Part shown: positions 1-6,230 of the stretch, piece after piece | Position numbering within the stretch: position 1 is the first letter of the stretch | Layout: each line of letters starts with the position of its first letter | Source of the DNA: Candidatus Gastranaerophilales bacterium | GTDB taxonomy: Bacteria; Cyanobacteriota; Vampirovibrionia; Gastranaerophilales; JAILCC01 | DNA length: 7,588 nt | Reading direction: 5' to 3' | Assembly: GCA_024408745.1 (NCBI GenBank) | Contig: JAKSUS010000054.1 | Coordinates: forward strand, 1 to 7,588 | Position numbers and translations under genes: made by a program | Notes under the pieces: generated by a model | What the model was told of the DNA's origin: nothing | Databases searched by the model: none | What the model saw: the letters and a program-made list of their open reading frames with translations, nothing else

Positions 1-3000
1 CAACAGCAACTGAAAAATTACCTGCTGATGTCGATGAATTAGGAGATTTTTTGTTATCTGTTGAACCTTGATTTTCTGTCTTTTTCTTTATATTTCCGGC
101 AATATCGTTTTCGTTGTTTCCCTCCGTAACATTATTTCCATTTTTATCTTTTAAAGCATCTCCGTTAGAGTTTCTATATACACCATTTTCGTCAGGTGTA
201 TAAACAACGTCAACATCTTCTTGGATTTTATTACCTTCAGAATCTGTTTTAGGATTACCGTTTTCATCAAGAACATCTCTTTTTTCTGTAATAACTTTTG
301 AACGAGTTGAACCTAAAGCATCTTGAGTTGTATCATCAGATATTCCGTTCGTTACATCTGAACCTGATGCATTGCTTGTGTCTTGAGTATTGTTTCTGGA
401 TTCATTTTGGAATGTTGAATTTTCACCTGATGCATTATCGGTTTTATCTATCCAACCGCCAAAATTATCAAATCTTTGTGCACCGTTTGTTTCATCTTGC
501 TCAGATTCTGTTTTGAGCAAATTTTTAGTCGTGGTATTTGTTGTTGGATTATTATTTGTTCCGTTTTGGTTTGCCTTATTTTGTTTTTTCTTATCCATAG
601 AAACGCCGCCGGCAAATGCACCTGCTATGGCAATATCAATAGACTGGAACAGATTTTTTGAGTTTACATTTGCAGATTCTTCCGCAATAATAGTAGAATT
701 TTCAACAGTTGCCTTAACTGTACGGTCAAGAGTTGTAACGTTAACGGATGCTCCGACAGCTACACCAGTACCGCCGTCTTTTCCGCTACTTGTTTGCTGT
801 GCTAATGTACCACCAAAATCAATATTTGATATTTTATCATTTACCGCACGTTCGTCATTAAATTTTATTAATCCTGTATCACTATCAATAGTAGGTTTAA
901 AACTATCATTCTTTTTTGCAGTTTTAATTTTTCCATATCCGGCATTAACATTGACATTTTTACCTGTTAATTCAGATGAGTTTTTAACGGTTGAAGTTGT
1001 TGTACCTTCAATAGTCTGAACATTGACGGCTCCGTCAAGAGCTGCTTTTTTAGCTTTAGAACCTATCATTGAAACTGAAAGGTATGATTGTTCATTTGCT
1101 GAATTAATATTTATATCAGATTCGGTTGCATTAATTTTAGAATTATCTACAATACTTTTCGCTTTATTATCTACAACATTAACAAGAACAGAACCACCTA
1201 TTGCAACATCACCTTTTACAGGAGGTTTTGCTTCACCTGCTGCCCCTACTTTTTCATTAATGAACGAAACAATATAATCTAACGCACCTGAGCCGTTGTA
1301 ACTGACAACCGAATTTGTTGCATTAATATCAACATTACCTGTTGTAGCATTTATTGTTGAATTTTCAACTACTGATTGTGTATCGGTATCAATAGAATTA
1401 TAAACAAATGAACCGGCAATACCAGCCTTTTCCGAACTTGCTGATGCTTTTGCTGTATTGTTAAAGAAATTGGTAAAATTCAATCCTGTATCATCTTTTG
1501 TTGTAACAGCTTTAATAGCGGCATCAATTTTATCATCTTCAGCTTTATCATAAGCTTTTTTCATCTTATCCCATGGGGTAACAGGAGTAAAATCCCAACT
1601 ATTATCTGCACTTGAATCAACATCCAACTCAAATACTTGAATTTTATCTTTCATGCCGGGGAGTTTTATATCAACTTTTAACTGTCCTGCGTTCATAGGC
1701 AATTCTGTTGTTGAATTCACTACTACACCATCAGAATTAATATTTGAATTGTTTAAAACTTTAGCTAGTGATGTATCTTCTTGTAAATTGACAACTACTG
1801 CCAAACCTGCACTAAAATTTGTTTTCCCGCTTGCGGATGATGAGGTTGTATTTGTTGTAAAATCTACGGTATTCGTTTCAATGTTTGTGGATTTTGCATT
1901 AAGTACTGATGAATTATCTATAGTAGATTTAGCATTTACGTTTGATTTATTAACAATCAAAGTACCGCCTAATTGAGAATGATTAGGGTCTTTCGCTGCT
2001 TTTGAATCATTATTTTTAATGTTTTTAGATACATTTTTTCCGTTGTTATCTTGTGAGGTTTCTCCTGATGTAGAATTTGCCATTTGTTTTTGAACACCAT
2101 CAACAAGATTATCCAGGTTTTCTCCTTCTGTTCCATTAACTGTTCTTGTTTCAGGATCGGGTTGTTCTGTTGTTTGTTGGTTTTGAACATCATTGGTATT
2201 ATTGGTTGTAGTGCCTGTTGTTGTTCCAGGTGTTGTTCCAGGTGTACCACCGGGTTGAGTTTCGGGTTTTTTCTCTTCTTTTGCATCTGCAAGTTTCATT
2301 GTGACACTATTTGATGCAATATTCAAATTTTGTGATGTTATATTTGCAGTTTTATCTTCACCGTTAAGTGTAAGTACAGAGCCGTTTGACACAAGTGATT
2401 CGGTATCAATTTGTTCGTTTTTAACTAAAGTACTAATCGCAACACCTGTTTTGTCTTTAGTTGTCGCATTGTTTTTCATATTTAACGAATCAGAATTAGA
2501 ATTTCTGGAAACAACTGAAATTTTATTTGCAGTTACATTTGAATTGTCAATTTTTACTGCTGTTGATGCTTTTGTTGTTTGATTAACCAAAAGGAACAAT
2601 TTTCCTGCATTTTTATCATCACTTTGTTCATTATTGTTAGCATTCTGATTATTAACGTTAGCATTTTGCACGTTATCAACACCTAAAACATCATTACCAA
2701 CAGCTTTTAGCATAACTATTTGTTGATTTTGTTGTTGCCCTTGCTGACTTTCTTGACCTTGTTGTTGACCCTGCTGCCCCTGTTGTTGACCCTGCTGACC
2801 TTCTTGACCTTGTTGTTGACCCTGTTGACCTTGCTGTCCTTGTTGACCTTGTTGCGCATCTGTGTTTTTATATAATACGTTATTGGTAATTTTTAAAGAA
2901 CTTGAATTTTCCGAAAGTGCTTTTGCCGAGAATGCTCCACCTGCTTGAATTGTTGAATTACTAATGTTAATTAGAGAAGTTGTTTGCGTACCAAGTGCAT

Positions 3001-4183
3001 AAACAAATTCAGATGCACTCTTATCATCAGGTGTTGTAATTGTAAATCCTGAAACGGCATTAGTTTTAAAAGCTGTATCATTTGTTGCTGAAATATAAGA
3101 ATTAATAACATCTATTGTTGATATAGCTCTTGTACCAAGGAATTTTTCATTAAGTTCCGCACCGATTAAAGCAAGCGGATCTAAAATATATTCTAATGAC
3201 AAGGCTGAATTAACTTTATCAATAGTTGTTTCAATTTTATGAGTAGCTTTTGCTTCTGCTTTAATATCGTGTCCTGCAATTACGGCATCCTCAATTTTAA
3301 TTGTTGCTTCAGCAACCTTTCGTAAATCTTCTTTTGTTGTAGTTCCTGCTTTTATAGTTACTTCTTTGCCGTCTTTATCCGTAGTTTTTGTTTCTTTTGG
3401 CTTAATTTCAATTGTTTTTTGTGCAACTAAATTTATATCGCCTTTGTCATCAATTTCAATAGCATTAGCACTTTTTGCTTTATTAGAAACGATTGAATTA
3501 AAAAGTTTTTCTGCGGCAACTAAATCAAATTCGTTGTTGCTACCTTTATAACCTGCAATAATGCCGGCGGTATTGTTTTCACCGGCTGTTTTATCTTTTG
3601 CTATGATTATACTGGAACCGTATAGGTTTACTCCCTCTCTTGCAATAATTTTACCGTTAATTACGATATTACCTTGAGAATCTGTTACAAGAGCCTTATA
3701 TTTATCGGAGTCATATATGTAGTCTGTTAAATTATCTGTAGTCGTGATACCGTTTTTATATTCGTTATACTTATCTGTTGTCGGGGTTAAAATAGAAAGA
3801 GAACCGACATTTAATACACCTGAAGCTCCTACAACCATACCGTTAGGAGAAACAAATATAGCATGTCCGTTATAGAAATTGTTTCCCTGCATTGTATTAA
3901 CGATACCGTTGATATTAATTTGATTATCAACCATGTTAACAAAATGCTGAATATTATTGAATTGTAAATTAGCAGTGTCGCCTTTGTCTAAATTAAAATT
4001 TTGATAATTTCTGAACCCTGTGCTTCCGGAAACTTTTGCAGGATTAATATTATAAACACCATTAACTCCTGTAATCCCTGTTATATCTGTCGCATTTACT
4101 GCCTGAATGTTCGAAATTCCGTCAAGGAAGCCTAAACATAATGCAGTAGTTAGCAAAACACTTCTTTTGAAATTTTTTTTCAT
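1..4183 (-). CDS. TpsA exoprotein, LktA-like filamentous adhesin (3' end outside window)
   Basis: Partial gene: I read 1394 codons without a stop from ATG at 4183-4181 to the left edge. Residues 1-31 are a Sec signal peptide (MKKNFKR, hydrophobic VLLTTALCLGFL, cleavage after IQA or VNA). Residues about 32-200 are a TPS domain: GFRNYQNFNL (56-65), ANLQF (71-75), NININGIVN-type segment (88-96), FVSPNGMVVGASGVLNVGS (110-128). This order resembles the N-terminus of Fusobacterium leukotoxin LktA and, more distantly, FHA. From about 240 onward come solenoid-like repeats with a V(E/D)NSxI.A signature (939-946, 1012-1019, 1160-1167), often preceded by Gly/Ala-rich strands such as GDVAIGGSVLVN (991-1002). 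Three low-complexity insertions interrupt them: 444-488, 635-737 and 1196-1385. The only cysteine I read is in the signal peptide, usual for TPS cargo. The product should be exported by the divergent TpsB and act as a surface adhesin or leukotoxin-like fibre. LktA is about 3200 residues, so much may be missing. The target is unknown. Confidence 0.93.
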   Translation of the reverse strand, partial: MKKNFKRSVLLTTALCLGFLDGISNIQAVNATDITGITGVNGVYNINPAKVSGSTGFRNYQNFNLDKGDTANLQFNNIQHFVNMVDNQININGIVNTMQGNNFYNGHAIFVSPNGMVVGASGVLNVGSLSILTPTTDKYNEYKNGITTTDNLTDYIYDSDKYKALVTDSQGNIVINGKIIAREGVNLYGSSIIIAKDKTAGENNTAGIIAGYKGSNNEFDLVAAEKLFNSIVSNKAKSANAIEIDDKGDINLVAQKTIEIKPKETKTTDKDGKEVTIKAGTTTKEDLRKVAEATIKIEDAVIAGHDIKAEAKATHKIETTIDKVNSALSLEYILDPLALIGAELNEKFLGTRAISTIDVINSYISATNDTAFKTNAVSGFTITTPDDKSASEFVYALGTQTTSLINISNSTIQAGGAFSAKALSENSSSLKITNNVLYKNTDAQQGQQGQQGQQGQQQGQEGQQGQQQGQQGQQQGQESQQGQQQNQQIVMLKAVGNDVLGVDNVQNANVNNQNANNNEQSDDKNAGKLFLLVNQTTKASTAVKIDNSNVTANKISVVSRNSNSDSLNMKNNATTKDKTGVAISTLVKNEQIDTESLVSNGSVLTLNGEDKTANITSQNLNIASNSVTMKLADAKEEKKPETQPGGTPGTTPGTTTGTTTNNTNDVQNQQTTEQPDPETRTVNGTEGENLDNLVDGVQKQMANSTSGETSQDNNGKNVSKNIKNNDSKAAKDPNHSQLGGTLIVNKSNVNAKSTIDNSSVLNAKSTNIETNTVDFTTNTTSSSASGKTNFSAGLAVVVNLQEDTSLAKVLNNSNINSDGVVVNSTTELPMNAGQLKVDIKLPGMKDKIQVFELDVDSSADNSWDFTPVTPWDKMKKAYDKAEDDKIDAAIKAVTTKDDTGLNFTNFFNNTAKASASSEKAGIAGSFVYNSIDTDTQSVVENSTINATTGNVDINATNSVVSYNGSGALDYIVSFINEKVGAAGEAKPPVKGDVAIGGSVLVNVVDNKAKSIVDNSKINATESDININSANEQSYLSVSMIGSKAKKAALDGAVNVQTIEGTTTSTVKNSSELTGKNVNVNAGYGKIKTAKKNDSFKPTIDSDTGLIKFNDERAVNDKISNIDFGGTLAQQTSSGKDGGTGVAVGASVNVTTLDRTVKATVENSTIIAEESANVNSKNLFQSIDIAIAGAFAGGVSMDKKKQNKANQNGTNNNPTTNTTTKNLLKTESEQDETNGAQRFDNFGGWIDKTDNASGENSTFQNESRNNTQDTSNASGSDVTNGISDDTTQDALGSTRSKVITEKRDVLDENGNPKTDSEGNKIQEDVDVVYTPDENGVYRNSNGDALKDKNGNNVTEGNNENDIAGNIKKKTENQGSTDNKKSPNSSTSAGNFSVAV
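26..598 (-). other. Long Asn/Asp/Gly/Thr-rich linker inside tpsA
   Basis: Residues about 1196-1385 begin with MDKKKQNKANQNG and are dominated by Asn, Asp, Thr, Ser, Gly, Glu and Lys. The segment contains the short NASGEN/NASGSD repetition and a chain of Asp-Asn-Gly turns (DENGNPKTDSEGNK, TPDENGVYRNSNGD, KDKNGNN). Hydrophobic strand periodicity is nearly absent, and resumes at AGNFSVAVA at the window edge. It looks like a disordered or turn-rich insertion between two solenoid blocks; the Asp/Gly pattern might bind calcium but does not match the RTX nonapeptide. Confidence 0.65.
1973..2281 (-). other. Low-complexity Pro/Thr/Gly to Asn/Asp linker inside tpsA
   Basis: Residues 635-737 of the exoprotein start with the charged KEEKKPETQP, continue with PGGTPGTTPGTTTGTTT and pass into a Gln/Asn/Asp/Ser-rich polar segment. 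They lack the alternating Val/Ile pattern of the flanking solenoid and should be a disordered loop or spacer. The solenoid-like pattern resumes at LGGTLIVNKSNVNA (738-751). Confidence 0.7.
2219..2242 (-). repeat. Two perfect 12-bp tandem copies (PGTT linker)
   Basis: On the plus strand TGTTGTTCCAGG occurs twice in tandem (2219-2230 and 2231-2242). On the coding strand this encodes the PGTTPGTT repeat of the Pro/Thr linker. Units of 12 bp preserve the frame if copy number changes. Confidence 0.8.
2720..2854 (-). repeat. Collagen-like Gly-Gln-Gln repeat tract inside tpsA
   Basis: Codons 444-488 encode only Gln, Gly and a few Glu/Ser/Asn in the pattern GQQ GQQ GQQ GQQQ GQE GQQ GQQQ GQQ GQQQ GQE SQQ GQQQ NQQ. 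Glycine recurs every three residues with occasional one-residue slips (GQQQ), which breaks a strict collagen register. Codons alternate CAA/CAG and GGT/GGA/GGG, so the tract is not a pure trinucleotide run. It lies between solenoid-like segments and should be an extended or fibrous insertion. Function is not known. Confidence 0.9.
2723..2824 (-). repeat. Two tandem 51-bp units within the Gln-rich tract
   Basis: On the minus strand, codons 454-470 (2824-2774) and 471-487 (2773-2723) align as two head-to-tail 17-codon units. By eye 43 of 51 bases match, including 24 consecutive identical bases at the start of each unit (codons CAG GGT CAA CAA CAA GGT, then CAA GAA). The second copy has diverged most at its end. 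This indicates in-frame tandem duplication, so the tract length probably varies between strains. Confidence 0.8.
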
Positions 4184-4193
4184 ATAAAAAATT

Positions 4194-4201
4194 GTCCTTC
4201 C
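4194..4201 (-). promoter_or_regulatory. Ribosome binding site of tpsA
   Basis: The minus strand reads GGAAGGAC upstream of the ATG at 4183. AAGGA ends 11 nt before the start. The frame stays open upstream until an in-frame TAA at 4252-4250 but contains no other ATG, so 4183 is the best start. Confidence 0.75.
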
Positions 4202-4226
4202 GACACCCCAATTCCAATATTTATTA

Positions 4227-4232
4227 ATTATA
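4227..4232 (-). promoter_or_regulatory. Probable -10 box for tpsA
   Basis: The minus strand contains a perfect TATAAT (4232-4227) in the context GTACTATAATTAA, predicting a transcript start near 4220 and a leader of about 37 nt. No convincing -35 hexamer lies 16-18 nt upstream (AAATAA at 17 nt), so activation by a regulator is possible. An ACAAA/TTTGT inverted repeat (4235-4239 and 4246-4250) sits just upstream. Confidence 0.5.
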
Positions 4233-4270
4233 GTACAAAAAATAATTTGTTATTTGCATATTATAAATTG

Positions 4271-4312
4271 TTACAACTCTTAATAAACTACATATATTTT
4301 ATATGTTATATT
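4271..4312 (+). promoter_or_regulatory. Candidate promoter region for tpsB
   Basis: Two overlapping options are visible: TTACAA (4271-4276), 16 nt, TATATT (4293-4298); or an extended -10 TGTTATATT (4304-4312) without a clear -35. Both predict a leader of about 40-55 nt. The region is very AT-rich, so chance matches are likely and the choice cannot be made from sequence. Confidence 0.35.
4290..4306. repeat. Inverted repeat over the candidate tpsB -10 boxes
   Basis: ACATATA (4290-4296), TTT, TATATGT (4300-4306) form perfect 7-bp arms with a 3-nt centre. The palindrome covers one candidate -10 box and overlaps the start of the other, a typical place for a repressor operator. In DNA this rich in A and T, a chance palindrome is a real alternative. 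Confidence 0.35.
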
Positions 4313-4346
4313 CTTTTTTATGCTAAATTTTAAATATCATTTTATT

Positions 4347-4352
4347 AGGTGA
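4347..4352 (+). promoter_or_regulatory. Ribosome binding site deciding the tpsB start
   Basis: AGGTGA lies 9 nt before ATG 4362 but directly touches ATG 4353. Normal SD spacing therefore favours 4362, removing MEL from the N-terminus and giving a standard signal peptide beginning MNRIK. Confidence 0.65.
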
Positions 4353-4361
4353 ATGGAATTA

Positions 4362-6176
4362 ATGAATAGAATAAAATTAATATTTGGGGTTATGTGTTTT
4401 GTCGTAATAATTTATTGCGGACATAGCGTTTCTGCAGCCGATTTTGATAACCCTGCCGGTATAATTAATACGCATGTTCTAAATACAATTTTTGAACTTG
4501 AAAAAGAACGTGAAATGCAGAAAGACTTTGATAGTTTAAAAAAAGACGATAACGGCGATACACAAAACGATGTAAAAAAAGACGATAAAACCAAAGAAGA
4601 TAAACTTATGGAAGGAACCGTTGAAAAAACTAAATCCATAGGTGTTATGGTAAAAAATATTGAAGTTCCGCCAAGCGAAATATTAACAGATGAAGAAATA
4701 AAGAGTATTGTTGATAAATATGAAGATGAAGAACTTACAATAGAAGAACTGCAAGAAGTAGTTAATGAAATAAACAAGTTATATTTATCAAAAGGTTTTG
4801 TGACAGCAAGAGCTTATTTGCCTGAACAAAAAATTGCAGAAGGCAAAGTGCAAATACTTCTTATTGAGGGGAAAGTCGGCGATATAAAAGTTAATGGCAA
4901 TAAATGGACACGAGAAAGTTTTATAAAGAAAAGAATTGAATTAAATTGTCTTGAAACCGGTAAAATTTTTAATATTGGAACACTTGAAGATAATATTAAT
5001 AATTTTAACAGGTACAATAACGGTGTTCAGCTTAAAGGTACATTGTTGCCGGGAGGACTTATTGACGGTACAACGGATATTGTTTTGGAAGTTGATGAAA
5101 AAAGTCCGTTTCATGTGTCAGCAATAATGGATAACGGGGGAAGAGAATCTATCGGTAAACTTCGTGGCGGTTTAATCTTGCAAGATGACAGTTTATTTGG
5201 ATTCAGGGACAAACTTACAATAGGTGCTTATGCAAATAAGGCTTCCGTAACACCTTTTGCTGATTATAATATTCCGGTTAATAAAAAAGACGGAAGATTA
5301 GGATTTATGTTTTCATCAGGATTTTCTGATATTGCGTATGGTCAATATAGTGACTTTGATATAAAGAGTCGTTCTTATATTTATTCTCTATATTTTAACC
5401 AACCGCTTATAAGAAAACCTTATATGGAATTATCAAGTATTTCATCATTAAATTACAAGCACGCAACGACAATTTTTGATGGTGAAGATTTATACACAAA
5501 TAAACTTCCTTCGGCAGAAACGGGTTTAGCTTTCAGATATGATACAAAAAGAGGTATTTGGTATTTAAATCAAAATGTAGGATATACCGCACCTATTTTT
5601 GACAGCGAAGCAAATTATGTAAAAATTGATGGTGGAGTTACAAGACTACATGATTTCGGACATGGTGTTATAGGTCAATTTAGAGGTAATTATCAGGTTA
5701 TTCCTGCTGATGTTGTACCATCTATTGACCAATTCCAATTAGGCGGTATGTACACGGTAAGAGGTTATTCGGAAGGTTTAATAATAGGACGTTCGGGATA
5801 TATGCTTAGCGGAGAACTAATGGTTCCGATTTTGCCGAGAACAATTTTAAGCAAAGATAAAACAAAACGAGTACCTTTTTTGGGTAAATATGTAAAAGGT
5901 ATAGTATTTATTGACCATGGTATGGTGTTCCCATACAAAGGTTCAGGAGAAGAGGCAGAAGGATTGGATTCAAGTGATGTAATGTTAAGTGTTGGTCTTG
6001 GCTTGAAAATCTTACTACCGGGTGATGTAACTGCAAAATTAGCTTGGGGCTTCCCATGTATTCAAAACAAATACGAAACAGGTTCAAAGTGGGGAAGATT
6101 CCATTTTGACATAAATTTATCTCCTGATTTTGATATGTTACTAAAATTAAGAAAACCCAAAAACGAAAAAGTATAA
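4362..6176 (+). CDS. TpsB outer-membrane transporter, ShlB/FhaC/HecB family
   Basis: Outer-membrane pore that secretes and possibly activates the divergent TpsA. Numbering is from ATG 4362 (604 aa). An in-frame ATG at 4353 would give 607 aa, but it abuts the AGGTGA Shine-Dalgarno, whereas 4362 lies 9 nt after it. Residues 1-25 form a signal peptide (MNRIK, long hydrophobic core, SVSA|AD). Residues 26-90 are a predicted helix followed by a Lys/Asp-rich linker, the place of the FhaC H1 plug helix and linker. POTRA 1 (PF08479 type) spans about 94-170 with GFVTARAYLPEQ and the following EGK; POTRA 2 spans about 171-247. The ShlB barrel (PF03865 type) runs from about 250 to 590, opening with MDNGGRESIG and carrying the family-defining VRGY at 466-469 in the L6 loop. 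Length is normal for the family (550-600). Oddity: 14 mostly charged residues follow the last strand-like segment, so the chain does not end in the usual aromatic. Family assignment is secure; pairing with TpsA is inferred from adjacency. Confidence 0.95.
   Translation: MNRIKLIFGVMCFVVIIYCGHSVSAADFDNPAGIINTHVLNTIFELEKEREMQKDFDSLKKDDNGDTQNDVKKDDKTKEDKLMEGTVEKTKSIGVMVKNIEVPPSEILTDEEIKSIVDKYEDEELTIEELQEVVNEINKLYLSKGFVTARAYLPEQKIAEGKVQILLIEGKVGDIKVNGNKWTRESFIKKRIELNCLETGKIFNIGTLEDNINNFNRYNNGVQLKGTLLPGGLIDGTTDIVLEVDEKSPFHVSAIMDNGGRESIGKLRGGLILQDDSLFGFRDKLTIGAYANKASVTPFADYNIPVNKKDGRLGFMFSSGFSDIAYGQYSDFDIKSRSYIYSLYFNQPLIRKPYMELSSISSLNYKHATTIFDGEDLYTNKLPSAETGLAFRYDTKRGIWYLNQNVGYTAPIFDSEANYVKIDGGVTRLHDFGHGVIGQFRGNYQVIPADVVPSIDQFQLGGMYTVRGYSEGLIIGRSGYMLSGELMVPILPRTILSKDKTKRVPFLGKYVKGIVFIDHGMVFPYKGSGEEAEGLDSSDVMLSVGLGLKILLPGDVTAKLAWGFPCIQNKYETGSKWGRFHFDINLSPDFDMLLKLRKPKNEKV
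4538..4588 (+). repeat. Direct repeat in the tpsB linker
   Basis: AAAAAAAGACGATAA occurs at 4538-4552 and again at 4574-4588, 36 bp apart. Both are in the same frame and encode KKDDN and KKDDK in the charged linker between the predicted plug helix and POTRA 1. Each contains a run of seven A. Confidence 0.7.
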
Positions 6177-6209
6177 TGATTTCAACACGATATTCTTGTT
6201 TGATACCAC

Positions 6210-6230
6210 AAAAAGTGATTTTACTTTTTT
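6210..6230. terminator. Weak bidirectional terminator-like hairpin
   Basis: AAAAAGT (6210-6216) pairs with ACTTTTT (6223-6229) around a 6-nt loop, between the convergent tpsB and ATPase genes. It overlaps the ATPase stop codon. The stem has only one G-C pair, so it is a poor intrinsic terminator for either strand, though the T-run on both strands fits a shared termination site. Confidence 0.3.

Noticed and set aside
390..1019. A 209-codon plus-strand open frame antisense to tpsA
   Set aside because: It lies wholly inside the long minus-strand exoprotein gene, its hydrophobic Phe/Val/Leu composition is the mirror of Asn/Thr/Ser codons, and it has no convincing ribosome binding site. Other plus-strand frames in 1-3551 are the same kind of shadow.
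1969..2292. A 107-codon minus-strand frame rich in Gln, Lys and Asn
   Set aside because: It overlaps tpsA in another frame of the same strand, across the low-complexity linker. The exoprotein frame continues through with recognisable solenoid motifs on both sides.
2720..2854. The Gln repeat considered as a CRISPR array
   Set aside because: The repeats are contiguous, in frame with tpsA, multiples of 3 bp and lack unique spacers.
4353..4361. ATG 4353 as the tpsB start
   Set aside because: AGGTGA immediately touches this ATG, leaving no spacer, while the in-frame ATG at 4362 has a 9-nt spacing and gives an ordinary signal peptide. Only three residues are affected.
4412..4777. A 121-codon minus-strand Ser-rich frame
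   Set aside because: Antisense to the tpsB signal peptide and POTRA 1 coding region; no RBS and no domain.
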